A DNA stretch of 64,000 bases from [Phialemoniopsis] sp. UDSM-2020 (taxonomy: Eukaryota; Ascomycota; Sordariomycetes; Thyridiales; Thyridiaceae), in contig JAEILZ010000001.1 in NCBI GenBank assembly GCA_018873225.1, positions 7,564,001 through 7,628,000 on the forward strand, in the 5' to 3' direction. This document shows positions 1-9,827 of this stretch, one piece after another (within the stretch, counting starts at the first letter, position 1; every line of letters begins with the position of its first letter). A program made the position numbers and the translations under genes. Below the pieces are notes generated by a model. That model had not been told where the DNA came from. It ran no database searches and saw nothing but the letters and a program-made list of their open reading frames with translations.

Positions 1-1
1 C

Positions 2-484
2 CCCTCGACCACAGCCCTGAAGAACTTTTGCATCTTCATCGGCTGCCTGTGGTCCCTCTTCAACGCCGCCCTCGGATCTCTCGGGTGGGCCTTTGTCGGC
101 GAGATCGCCACGCAAAAGCTGAGGGCCCGGACGGCCGGCATCGCCGCCGGTCTCTCTGTCCTGTTCGGCCTGACGTTCAACACCTCTGTACCCATCATGT
201 GTAAGTTTGTATGTTCCCTCTGCTTTGCATAGGTATTTCTGACAAATCATGATCCAGTGGACACCCAAGGTGCCAATATGGGATACAATACTGGGTGGCT
301 GTACTTTGGCCTGGGCGTTGTCTGCACTGTGATCGTATGGTTCTATGTGCCTGAGCCATCGCGCCGTAATGGCGCTGAGATGGACGAACTGTACGAGAAG
401 GGAGTGCCGGCATGGAAGATGTCCAAGCACGTCACCACGGTGCAGGATGAGCAAGAAGCAGTCTTGAACCGTGGAAAGGCATAG
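2..484 (+). CDS. MFS sugar transporter, C-terminal part (5' end outside window)
   Basis: This is the last part of a sugar porter of the major facilitator superfamily, a plasma-membrane H+/sugar symporter type. Reading frame 2 is open from the window edge to position 200, then an intron (201-257, GTAAGT donor, CTGAC branch point, CAG acceptor) joins to 258-484. The visible protein covers the last transmembrane helices. Family features are GEIATQKLRARTAG, followed by NTSVPIML, then YFGLGVVCTVIVWFYVPEP, matching the conserved PET/PEP motif after TM12. The cytoplasmic tail reads AEMDELYEKGVPAWKM, the typical end of maltose/alpha-glucoside-type fungal transporters. It resembles the tail of the transporter at 36065-38488 (AEIDELYERKIPAWRW), so the two are paralogues. 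The substrate cannot be told from this fragment. The gene converges with the HET gene to its right. Confidence 0.85.
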
Positions 485-673
485 AAGACTCCGCAAACGT
501 CTGACATGATCCCAATTTGTGTGCCACCTGCACATAGGAGAAAAGACTCGCTGTGGATCATGACTCGGGCTTATTCTGACCACATCAACTTGAAAAGATA
601 TCTTTTCAGATACTGAATGAAAAGACGGAACAAAGAAATGTCTTTCCAGGACACTTTGTGCCTCCGCAATTCC

Positions 674-2665
674 TTATCTGATGCGTAGTTGTTCCTCTCG
701 TATGCCTAGACTCTTCTGTGGACCGTCAATCTCGTCGTTGAAGATCTGACCTCGCATCAATCCATGAACGTAAGCCTGACCTACAAGCTCGAGGTAGTCG
801 ACTGCCTTCGTTGCGTCGTCACCACTGATCGCCAGCGATTTCCTGAACACGAAAGGAACTCTGGCACCAGTGATCACGTACACCAGATCATTCACTACCG
901 CATCCTTGGTCGCAATGCCAACGTATCCGGTGTCCAGCACATAGAACCTTCCGCCGTCCGAGTATTCCAGGAGTCTCTGGCATCTATATCTCTGCGTCGT
1001 TCCCAAATGATCAAACAGGTTTTCAAGGACTGGACCAATCTCGTCAGATTGTTCCCCATCCTGCTCAGTCTTGTCTTCTTGGTCCCACAACATGATTGAC
1101 TTGTCCACATCTTGCGGTGTCTGAGAGTACGTCTTATTGTAGTGACATATCCGCCTGGCCGCCTCTAGGATGGTGTCGCCGTGGTCAACTCTGTCGTCTC
1201 CTGCCAGCACTCTGAGGAACTTCGGCAACTTGACATCTTCAGTGGGGCGTGCCTTGTGAAATTCTGGATACGGTACCAAGCTAGCCCATTGTTCGATTGG
1301 AAAGTTGTTGGCCTTGATGTCACACGCCTGCCCGAGCTTCACAACTCGCCCCACCCGAAAGGCGGTGACGCGTAGTTCTCTTAGTGACGACTCGCTTGCG
1401 GGCTCTACGACGCGCCAAGTCGGAGGTGGTACTGAAGATTGGATGATAGACCGATGTCGTGAAAGCCAGTCAACCTTTGGACGCGTGGGGAAACCAGCGT
1501 AGTAGCCAGCCATGCCGCTGTACCGTATGAGCGTGGCTCGTGAGTTCCAGAACTTGGAAGTGCGTGTATCGCCCCAGTCCGGAACCCAAGATGGGAGACC
1601 ATTTCCCACGGGCGGGCCGGATACCATTTCGAGTGTCTGCAGCCCTATCCAGTTGAGGAAGAGCAATGCTACATCTGTGTACACCTCAGTCACTGAACGA
1701 CCATAGTCCAGTCGGATAGGCGTAGCAGCCGATAAATGTTCAGCAGCAGGGTCCGCGGAGATCTCCTCGGTGTTTTCTCGCACGATTTGCCGCTCCCACT
1801 CAAGTAAAGGGACTAGGGCGTAGACTTTGTCTCTGGGGTCGGTCGCACCAGAAGCTCGCGTATTTTTGAGCATCGACAACAGCCTGTGCTGAAAGGGGCG
1901 CAGATGGGTCAAACGACGGTTAGACAACTTTGCGGAGAACTCGAGCGGATACGGAACAACGCGCGACTTTCCACGATAAAGGCCTTCACCTCGAGGGTCG
2001 TGATGGTAGAAGATGCGGAAGTTCTCCCAGCTCACCATTTGATCCCCACAGATTACGATGGCGTCTTTGGCTATCGCGATCTCTTGCAGGATCCAAACAC
2101 GGTGGAACCAAGGGCGCCGAAACAGGGCTTCCACCGCCTCAATACTTTGAGGGGTTATATCGGTGGCCCAGTCCCTCTCCCCATAGTCAGAAGGCTCGGC
2201 GAACTCGCGAATAGTGTCCATAGCTGTGTCACTATCGTCACTAACCTTGCCGAGATATACGATTACCCTCGAAGCCTCGCGATAGATGCGTGTCATGAGA
2301 CGCAACTGATGGTTACGCTCTGCAACCAAGGTCTGATTGATACAAACGGAGTCGATCCATAACGTACGCGACTCATCAGGCCTCCGCAGACGATGAAGTG
2401 CAGCATGGCAGTTGGGTGTGATGGCCAGGCCAGCACGGTTGCCATCTTCCCACTCCACGTCCAGTATGCGAAGCTCCTTTGCACTTGGGCTGCCCCAAAC
2501 ATAGGAGAGCGCTTCATATGCCGGAGCAGAATTGAGCCGAGATTCTACAAGCCGCACAGCAAGTGCTTCGTCACCGCGGCCCTTGAGCAGGACGATGAGC
2601 CGGAAGGAGTCGTTCGAATCCAGACAACTGCCTGCATAATGAGAAGGAGGCGTTGCGTCTTCCAT
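674..2665 (-). CDS. HET-domain (heterokaryon incompatibility) protein
   Basis: Single-exon gene of 663 aa from the preferred start at 2665. An in-frame upstream ATG at 2761 would add 32 residues without recognisable features. The HET domain runs from about residue 50 to 210. It starts with YEALSYVWG (50-58), continues with LWIDSVCINQ (about 102-111) and MTRIYREASRVIVYLG, and closes with RRPWFHRVWILQEIAIA (about 184-200). The C terminus ends in the common HET-protein tail QAYVHGLMRGQ. Known HET-domain proteins trigger cell death when incompatible hyphae fuse, and many act as NLR-like downstream effectors. The recognition partner of this one is unknown. A second HET gene lies at 20055-21920, with the same overall plan but low sequence identity. 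No NACHT, WD40 or other C-terminal sensor repeats are visible. Confidence 0.9.
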   Translation of the reverse strand: MEDATPPSHYAGSCLDSNDSFRLIVLLKGRGDEALAVRLVESRLNSAPAYEALSYVWGSPSAKELRILDVEWEDGNRAGLAITPNCHAALHRLRRPDESRTLWIDSVCINQTLVAERNHQLRLMTRIYREASRVIVYLGKVSDDSDTAMDTIREFAEPSDYGERDWATDITPQSIEAVEALFRRPWFHRVWILQEIAIAKDAIVICGDQMVSWENFRIFYHHDPRGEGLYRGKSRVVPYPLEFSAKLSNRRLTHLRPFQHRLLSMLKNTRASGATDPRDKVYALVPLLEWERQIVRENTEEISADPAAEHLSAATPIRLDYGRSVTEVYTDVALLFLNWIGLQTLEMVSGPPVGNGLPSWVPDWGDTRTSKFWNSRATLIRYSGMAGYYAGFPTRPKVDWLSRHRSIIQSSVPPPTWRVVEPASESSLRELRVTAFRVGRVVKLGQACDIKANNFPIEQWASLVPYPEFHKARPTEDVKLPKFLRVLAGDDRVDHGDTILEAARRICHYNKTYSQTPQDVDKSIMLWDQEDKTEQDGEQSDEIGPVLENLFDHLGTTQRYRCQRLLEYSDGGRFYVLDTGYVGIATKDAVVNDLVYVITGARVPFVFRKSLAISGDDATKAVDYLELVGQAYVHGLMRGQIFNDEIDGPQKSLGIREEQLRIR

Positions 2666-3353
2666 ATTGGATTGCGAAGGGAACTGTGATTTTGCCGAAA
2701 AGCTCAAGTCGCCTATAAGTACGAGGAGTGAAAGCTTACGTGGGCAAAAACCACAGGTCAAGATTATTGAGTCTTAAGCCCCTGTCAGTGAGATGCTTGG
2801 CTGCAACTGCGCATTCCTTGACGTCAATTGGTAAAACATACGCGCGTGCAAGGAGTGCAAGGAGCACTGGAGACCCAATAAGCGCACGCACTAGACCCGA
2901 TCGACGCCGCAATGTGACATATGCTGCACCGCCTCATCCAAATCAAGCGGATAGCATCTATACGCGCTCTACACCGTGGTGGCGATTTAGCCGATGCAGC
3001 GGTTTGGCGATTTGGCCATTCTTTCCATTATTACTCAGGCATACAGGCTTCGTGATGCCCGCAAAAGCTGTCATCGTGAACATTACCCTGGATGAACTAC
3101 ACACTGAATGATACTGCCGAGTGAACAGTCGTTATATGGTCTGTAAGTCACTACGCCGCAACTAATATGCACGGGAAGAATAGTTAGATTAGAAAACCCT
3201 CAAGCAAGTCAGATGTATTTATTTTCAGGTACTGGACGTGATACATAAAGCCAGCAATATCCTTCGAGTTGAAGAGAGTGAACACTGTCCGACAAGCCTT
3301 GATCTAGAAAAATTATCAGCCTCAGTTTATTGAAAGCAATAACATTTGACACC
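2666..3353. other. Intergenic region between divergent HET and secreted-protein genes
   Basis: About 690 bases shared by two divergent promoters. It holds only short unsupported reading frames. No repeat, tRNA or convincing TATA box was seen. The in-frame 5' extension of the HET gene (2666-2761) lies here. Confidence 0.5.
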
Positions 3354-3932
3354 ATGCTCTTCACCATCGCCGTTCTCCTATCACTTGCGTCCAGCTCAGT
3401 GCTGGCCAAGGGCTTCACCCTCCCCTCTAACCAACCCGACGGCCTGTACGCCGTGCACCAGGAAGGCGACGTCTTCATCCACCAGCTCGTCAACGACGCC
3501 GCCGAGGGCGTCCCCTCCACCACCACGACCTTCACGACCCCCATCATCACCGCCGTCAACAACAGCCAGCAGGCAGAGACAGCAAAGCACAAACGCGCCT
3601 CCGCCATCGGCCGCCGCTGGGGCGCCAGCTGCAACGACGACTTCAACATCCCGCACCCGGAGCTCGACGACGCCTACACCGAGCTCGACCGCGCGTGCGG
3701 CGACGGCTCGTGGGTCGAGGCCAAGCACGACTGGTACGCGCGCCGGGGCGCCGTCGTCGTCTACTTTTGCAACCGCAACGCCGCGGGCCAGTACTGCTAC
3801 GGCAAAGAGGTGCGGCTCGCCGGCGACCGCATCAACAACCTGTGCGGCGCGTACAACGGCGGGTGGACCGACTACGGGTACGGGAGGGAGTACGCGCCTG
3901 ATCGCGTGTTTTGCGGGTCGACGCACGCTTGA
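3354..3932 (+). CDS. Small secreted cysteine-containing protein, Kex2-processed, candidate effector
   Basis: Predicted 192-aa secreted protein. The start at 3354 is chosen because it places a clean signal peptide at residues 1-18 (MLFTIAVLLSLASSSVLA); an ATG eight codons upstream (3330) adds polar residues in front of it. Residues 19-79 look like a propeptide rich in Thr, Ser and Pro. They end in a dibasic Kex2-type site, KHKR (78-81). The mature part of about 110 aa holds all six cysteines (93, 115, 139, 148, 164, 187), enough for three disulfides. It is rich in Gly, Tyr and Asp (for example NGGWTDYGYGREY). I recognise no named family. Size, secretion, proprotein processing and an even cysteine count fit a fungal effector or small secreted hydrolase-like protein. 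The region is GC-rich at third positions, so long shadow frames appear on both strands. Confidence 0.75.
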   Translation: MLFTIAVLLSLASSSVLAKGFTLPSNQPDGLYAVHQEGDVFIHQLVNDAAEGVPSTTTTFTTPIITAVNNSQQAETAKHKRASAIGRRWGASCNDDFNIPHPELDDAYTELDRACGDGSWVEAKHDWYARRGAVVVYFCNRNAAGQYCYGKEVRLAGDRINNLCGAYNGGWTDYGYGREYAPDRVFCGSTHA

Positions 3933-4291
3933 GCTTGAGGGGAGGGTTGGGAATGGTACTTACTGGCTTTGTCTCTTATTTGTATGTGTACTGGACCTTC
4001 TTAGGCAGTGCAAACTTTAGCAAAGAGTTTATTTCTTCTCACAGTAGTGATATTTTCTAAAAAAGCAAAAGCTATTCCTATCTCTTCAACATAGGTTAGA
4101 AGAAATAGCAAAAAGGTAATGCCCACGGTACTACCTTTTGGCCCAAGCCCACACTTGTGGCTACTTGCGCCCCTTCTGCCCTTTCGGGGTTATTGCTTGT
4201 ATTGCAGCGGTATTTATTTTGCGCCTCTCACTAAGCCTCGCCTGTACCGTCATTTATTCGACAAGTCCTCTGCGTCAATCTCAGCGGGTGC

Positions 4292-4395
4292 GAATCGAAC
4301 TCAGGACCTTGGGCAGGGGCTTGCGGACGTTTCTGAAGGGGGATGGTGGTCTTAGCTGATTGTGAGAGTTTGACGTTTCTCTCACCGCTGCACCA
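4292..4395 (-). other. tRNA-like sequence with Pol III A-box and B-box (tRNA relic or SINE head?)
   Basis: On the minus strand, TGGTGCAGCGG (4395-4385) fits the internal A-box consensus TRGYNNARNGG at every position. GAGTTCGATTC (4302-4292) is close to the B-box GGTTCRANYCC. The spacing, about 82 bases between the boxes, suits an intron-bearing or long-armed tRNA or a tRNA-derived SINE. A 7-bp perfect hairpin (GTGAGAG/CTCTCAC) lies just after the A-box. I could not fold a proper acceptor stem or T-stem around it, so an intact tRNA is unlikely. A decayed tRNA or the head of a tRNA-derived SINE is possible; chance is not excluded. Confidence 0.3.
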
Positions 4396-4490
4396 TCTCT
4401 TCGTTCCTTGGGGGCCATGGCTGTAAAACTTCCTTATAAAGACTATTCTCTCGGAGGGAGTAGGTGCCCTGTGCTCACTTTTTATCAATA

Positions 4491-4503
4491 TGTGTGTGTG
4501 TGT
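4491..4503. repeat. (TG)n microsatellite
   Basis: Short run of six TG dinucleotides plus one base. Confidence 0.8.
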
Positions 4504-4913
4504 CTGCCCAACGTGGTGAACTTGATGATCCTAGCCCGAGAACCTGGAGGTGCCGTCCGAGCTCTTTGTCCTACGTTGCTAACGCATTACCTCCATACCT
4601 ATTCAACGGTAGCTCCTAAATCATGACAACGACGTACAGAGCCCAAGAGGTTACGCAGAAAACAGGGCCGGTGTCATCTCATCGCACCAATCTTGCACAA
4701 AGACAGTGATGCAGCAGTTGCAAGGCCATCAGACCAGCTGACGATTCACTGCCTTCTACCAGCAAAGCAAGACCAAAGATGCTCGCCCTTAAAAGGTCAG
4801 CCAGTCGCCGGTGTTCGTGTCTCCCAGATCTTGATCGCACAAGAAATACGATAGACATCTAGCCCGGCTCGCCTCCCAGATTTCACTGCGCAAAAGCAGC
4901 GAGCAACGTCGAC

Positions 4914-5935
4914 ATGAGCTCTTCCAGATCCGCGCACGGCTCCGATGCCGACTTGGAACGGATTCTGGAAGCTACCAAGCCACGGGAAACCCTGCTTGAC
5001 AGCACCGGCTTCGTCATCACTCCGGGCGCCGACATCAAGGAAAGGAATACGAACAGGATCAACAACCAACTACACAAACGAGCCGTATACGACGGGCTCT
5101 GGGACATCTTTTGGGATTTCAAGTACCTCATGACGGCCGAGCCAGGCAGCATGACGAGCGCGGCTATGCGGAAGGAGAAGCGTCTGCTGGAGCAGGAACC
5201 GGAGGGCTACGAAGACGAGATATGCCGAAGCTGGGCTCCAGTCTCGCCGGTCGAGGTCCAGATCGACACGGACCACAAGCACGTCTTCAAAGTCATCAAG
5301 GATATCCCCACGTAGGTCTGAAACTTTCCAGATCCTCTATGTCACGCTGACTGAGGCCGCCCCAGCATCTGGGGTACCGCCGATCGACACTCTGCCAACC
5401 TCAAGCTGTTGTACGACGACCCTAGCGAACCAGGCCCCCCGAGCTGCGTCTCGGTCCTGATGAACTTCAGCGGTGGTGATTATGCTCTCTGCGTCCCTTT
5501 GCGTGAAAGACTATACTTCTAACATATCATTATCATGGCCCAGTCGGAGCTTACGACTTCGGCGTCAGAGAAGAAGAACGCGGGCAGTTCAACGAGAACA
5601 GCCTCGACGAATCGCCACTCGCGACCCGGACGTCCCGCAGTCTGCGTCCCTTGGCACCCATGCCGCCGTCAGCACCCGAAGACCACAATCTTTTGTCTGT
5701 GGGTGGCAAGTACGTGTCTGCGAGTGACATGAGCATGGGGAGTGTCAGTGATCTATCAGATGAGCTATCGCACATCTCGGTGCAAGACCCGCAAGTCGAC
5801 AAGTCTCCGCAGTTGTTGGGGGACGATGAACCGGCTGATCAGCTCGCCGACCACGACAGCCACGGCTACAAATTCCTTGATCTTGAAGATCACAGACATG
5901 GTGCCGGAGAACGGTCGCCGCGTCGAGGCGGCTAA
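4914..5935 (+). CDS. Hypothetical three-exon protein
   Basis: Gene model join(4914..5311, 5366..5475, 5544..5935), 299 aa. Both introns have good signals: the first GTAGGT...CCCCAG, the second GTGATT with a TCTAAC branch point 20 bases before CCCAG. The joined frame stays open across both. If intron 2 is retained, the protein ends early at 5522. The N-terminal third contains HKRAVYDGLWDIFWDFKY, an amphipathic stretch rich in aromatic residues. The C-terminal third is acidic and serine-rich (MGSVSDLSDELSHISVQD) and looks disordered. There is no signal peptide or membrane segment. I do not recognise a family. The start at 4914 follows a purine-rich context (GACATGA). Confidence 0.6.
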
Positions 5936-6269
5936 CCGACCACAAGCGAACGCCGGCAGCGCTGAAACTCAGACGTCATGGAAGCCGTTTGTGGGCTAGT
6001 CGGACAGCATCACGGAGATGATCGCGTTGTCATTGGAGATGCCTGGGGGTTCTTACTTAGAGTGTCATTATCCGCTATCTAAGTCGCCCAATTCTTTTTT
6101 GGTGTATAAAAGCTGCCACCGGTGCCTCCACATTAATGGTGACCAGAACGTAAACATTAGAGAGAAAATCATGAGCCGTGAAGGACAGGATTTCAATACA
6201 AGCAGAGGCTGAATAGCCCGGGGATATCACATTGATGCGCCCAGCGCGCTTTTCGTCTTTGACGGAATC
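5936..6269. other. Convergent 3' flanks
   Basis: Between the 3' ends of the hypothetical gene and sfh5. A 64-codon open frame occurs here without supporting features. Nothing else was seen. Confidence 0.5.
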
Positions 6270-7594
6270 CTACTTCAGCAGCGGCTCCTTGCTCTCGGCC
6301 TTGAGCTCCTTGCCCTTGCCACCGTACTCCTCGGGCAGCTTCTCGCCCAGGGCCTCGACCTTGGTGGAGGTGGTGAACTCGAGGGCGAGATTGCGGCCGT
6401 TGGACATGGGGTGGAACTTCTTGATGGTCTTGGGAGCGACAAACAGTTTCATGAAGGCGTACATAAAGCCCATGATGGCGGGGACGTTGACGAAGAACTT
6501 CTCCTTGAGCAGCTCCGGGTAGTTCTGGGCAAAGACCTTGATGGTCTCGCTGCTGGCGGCCTTAACGTTGGACGACTGGCGGAAGAAGCTGATGGACTTG
6601 TAGTCATGGACCTGGAAGATCTTGTACGGGTCGTGCTCAGCAGTAATGGGCTTGGTGGCGGTGGCGATGGAGAGGTCCTGCAGCGCCAGCTCCATGAGGG
6701 CGATACGCCAGTTAAGAAATCTGTATTCATCGTTAGCATGATTATCTTGCCGTCGTAACGGAGCTCACAAGTTTCATACTCATCAAGCTTGCCAAACGTC
6801 TCATCGATGTTCTTGGTGGCACCGTAGATGTTCCAGGTGAAGACCTCCTTGGTCTCGGGGTCGGCAGTCGCGTCACCGACGTTGCCGTAGCTGGTCACGT
6901 AGCCCAAGCCCTCAAATTTGGTCTTGCTGTACTCGGCCTTGACCAGGTCAAGCGGCTTGGTCTTGGCGCGCCAGTCGAGCGTCTTGACGAGCTGGTCCTT
7001 GGCCTTGGCAAAGTCGCCGTCGTTGGCGTTGAGGTACTTCTGCAGGACGATCTGCGAGGGCACGTGGGACTCTGGGTCGGCGAGGGTGACACCCCAGACC
7101 TCCGGGTGGGCGTGGGCCTTGGCGACTTCCCACAGCTGCTGGATGGTGGACTTGGCCTCGGGAGCGGCGGCTTTCTCGGCAGCAGGCTTCTCCTCGGCGG
7201 GCTTGTCCGTGGTAGCAGCGGTGGTGGCGGCGGCAGCTGGCGCGTCTGTGGGCTTGACCTCGGCGGGCTTGTCAGCCTCCTTGGTCTCAGTGGCTGCGGC
7301 GGCCTGAGGCTCCGCGAGCTTGGAGTCAGCTGACTCTCCGGGGGCGTCCGTGGTGGTAGCAGCGGGCGCGGATGCGGCGGCAGCATTCACCTCGGCAGCG
7401 GGAGCTTCCTTGAGCTCCGTTGAGGCTGCGCCATCGACGGGCTGGGCCTCTGTCGCGGCCGGAGCGGGAGCGGTGGTAGCGGCCACGGTGGTGGCAGCGG
7501 GCTGGGTCTCAGCTGCGACGTCGGACTTGGTCTCAGCCTCAGTGGCGGACGGGGCCGCCGCGACAGGATCGGCGGATTTCTCAGCGGCGCTCAT
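6270..7594 (-). CDS. sfh5: SFH5-type phosphatidylinositol transfer protein (Sec14/CRAL-TRIO family)
   Basis: Sec14-like lipid-binding protein. Yeast Sfh5 is a peripheral ER/cytosolic protein, described as a phosphatidylinositol transfer protein and later as a haem-binding one. Gene model complement(join(6270..6720, 6780..7594)), 421 aa. The 59-nt intron has a GTATGA donor and a TGCTAACG branch point. Splicing restores FGKLDEFLNWRIALMELALQDL, the conserved start of the lipid-binding helices, which fixes the junction. A second in-frame ATG two codons upstream (7600) is also possible. Residues 1 to about 150 are low complexity, almost only Ala, Pro, Thr, Glu and Lys. CRAL-TRIO N-terminal helices follow (IVLQKYLNANDGDFAKAKDQ), and then the Sec14 fold with YPELLKEKFFVNVPAIMGFM in place of the canonical YPE...NAP segment. 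The C-terminal tail LPEEYGGKGKE matches the family. Confidence 0.88.
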
Positions 7595-8698
7595 GATCAA
7601 AGGTCTGGATTTGGCAGTGTGGGTAAATCCAAGGTTCCAGTGTAGGCGGGTGAGCAGCTACGGCAAGCGAAGTAAGAGCAATGGATCACAAAAAAGGGGG
7701 TGTTTTGATGCTAACTTGATGAAGGATCAGATAAGAAGCGACCTCGCTCCATAATTTTTTTCTGTTTGGTGAGTGACGCGAGCGTGTTTAGCGTCCGACG
7801 GCAGTTGCCCGGTGAAAGCGTTGGGGGCGGTGGGGTCTTTCCTTAAGGGGGACAGATATCCCATCATTGACCATCTCTAGCAGGTCCGAGCTTCGTCGGC
7901 TCGATCTACAAGATTGAATCGGATTCGAGATCAATCATACAAGCACACAAAGCACAACCATGAACATCTCCGAATAACCATACATTGTACTTGCCCCCCA
8001 GGACTGCTACGGAGTACATACCTAGTTCATGGCCTGCAAGACCGCCCCTGTGCTACCATACTAAAGCCACAAGGCTGATCCACTGAAGCTGTCAATGTCA
8101 GCTCTTAAATCTCCCACTCCACCGGGCTTCAGGTCAGTCGCAGACTCGCGAGTCGAAGACAGGACATTAAGTCCTGCGCGGTCACCAACGCAGGTCAAGC
8201 AAGATATGTTTCAGATATCCACGTGGATCCAGCCTTACAGAAGAGCGCCATCGGGTCCGCATACCTTAATATCAGGTATTAAGGGTCGTACCCGAAGGAA
8301 TGCTCGGCGTGCAGTGATTCATTAATTGCCGGCCCATTTACTGGTCGCGTTAACGCCCAAGAAACAATCGCCAAGCTTCAATGGTTCCTATTCCGTCTGC
8401 TCCGCGCACATCCCTGCCCTGACCGGGTATTGTATGTCACACGTACGCCCGGTCTTGGACGATATAGAGGCCGAAGAGGGGGATACTGTCCCATTTAGCC
8501 CAAATTGCCTGCAGCAAGATCAGTCCACTTGTACTTGGCGAGATCTTTTGCTAAAGAAAATAATGAGAAAAATTCGGAAAGATGTGTATAATATAAAATG
8601 CGCCGCTGCAGCGTGAGACATCCTCATGTTTCGCAGAGCTATCTTTGGACTCACGGGTGACGATCTATTGTTGTTTCCGTGTGCCAGTCGACATCGCG
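7595..8698. other. Divergent promoter region between sfh5 and a secreted-protein gene
   Basis: 1.1 kb with no supported gene; open frames at 8095-8616 are short and featureless. It carries the promoters of both flanking genes, including the TATA-like site at 8587-8598. Confidence 0.5.
8587..8598 (+). promoter_or_regulatory. Putative TATA box of the secreted-protein gene
   Basis: TATAATATAAAA lies 101 bases upstream of the ATG at 8699, a usual distance for a fungal TATA element with a short 5' UTR. Confidence 0.4.
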
Positions 8699-9535
8699 AT
8701 GCGCTCCTCCGCCCTCCTTACGGCCCTCGCGGCCTTTACCACCACCACTCACGGGGCAGCCGTCGATGTAGGATCACCAGAAGCCCGCAGCACCTCTACT
8801 AAATGCGCACACAAGCCGGCAAAGACTTGCCTCTCCCCCGAGGTCCTCCAGACAGCGAGCCTCAACACGGGCCAGGAAGAGGGCACTGAGGGCATCAAGA
8901 CCGGCCAGTCGCCCTCAGACACGTACGTGGATCACCCCGAACAACACTCCAGGGGGTATTTCATCTCTTGCTAAACACTTCTCGTGCACAGTGACCCAGC
9001 CAACTTTATCAACTTTTGCGCCGGCCGGCCCCTCACCAACGGCAGGCAGTCCTCGACCTCAACCTGCAACAGCATCGTCATGGGCAACATCCCCGCCCGC
9101 GCCAACATGATCTCCTCCATCATCACCTACCCACTCCCGGGGACCGAGGTCCCGCAGAAAAAAACATTCAACGTGACGATCCAGACATCGCACCTGCGCG
9201 CGGGATTCCTCGTGAACCCCACGGTTGCCTACTACACGGCGCCACAGCAGCTCGACGAGCAGGGGGACGTCATCGGCCACTGCCACATTACGGTGCAGAA
9301 CCTGGGCGGCGAGACGCCGACGGCGCCGCCGGATCCGACGACGTTTGCCTACTTCAAGGGCGTGGACGATCAGGGGGACGGTAAGGGCGGGCTGCAGGCC
9401 GAGGTCACCGACGGGCTGCCGCCGGGTCACTATCGCGTGTGCTCCATGATCGCCGCGCGGAACCACCAGCCTGTGGTGATGCCGATCGCGCAGCGCGGCG
9501 CCCAGGATGACTGTGTGCGGTTCCAGGTTGTTTGA
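8699..9535 (+). CDS. Conserved fungal secreted protein (family often mislabelled 'ribosomal protein S17')
   Basis: Predicted 255-aa extracellular protein, join(8699..8922, 8992..9535). The 69-nt intron has GTACGT, a TGCTAAAC branch point and CACAG. The start at 8699 gives a signal peptide (MRSSALLTALAAFTTTTHGA). The mature protein shows the pattern of a widespread ascomycete secreted family: SLNTGQEEG, then DPANFINFCAG, LTNGRQ, MGNIPARANMISSII, HCHITVQNLGG, FAYFKGVDD, and the C-terminal NHQPVVMPIAQRGAQDDC. From memory, members of this family carry the misleading database name 'ribosomal protein S17'; there is no ribosomal connection in the sequence. Its biochemical role is unknown to me. A related-looking single-domain secreted protein could act at the cell surface or in host contact, but nothing here proves it. 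Confidence 0.75.
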
Positions 9536-9827
9536 AAGGGTGTCCGGCATCAAAGAGGAGATGACAGCTCAGGAGGCAGTAGCGAGAGAGGTATTTTCTC
9601 CTCTCTTCAAAATTGTCGTGTAGATTAGATGCTCATAGTAGAAGACAGACAGGGGAACCATTGAATATAATGCCTATATGCACTGGCTGTTTCCATTATT
9701 CAGGGACTAAGCTACAATTGTCCGACACCTTACTCCGGTGGAATTTCCTATCCATTCCAATCTGTCAAGTCGATAACCGTTTCCTCCTGCAGAGCTGTCT
9801 CAGCTTCTGCGCTGGCATGTTTCTCCT

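Larger units (their letters stand above)
3933..4913. other. Intergenic region, 1 kb
   Basis: No supported protein gene. The 3' flank of the secreted-protein gene (about 4066-4110) has an imperfect inverted repeat (GCTATT ... AATAGC) that could form a hairpin. The region also contains the tRNA-like element at 4292-4395 and a short TG microsatellite at 4491-4503, listed separately. Confidence 0.5.

Noticed and set aside
3396..3926. 176-codon minus-strand open frame opposite the secreted-protein gene
   Set aside because: It is a shadow of strong GC third-position bias in the plus-strand gene; its Val/Ala/Arg composition and lack of domains are typical of antisense frames.
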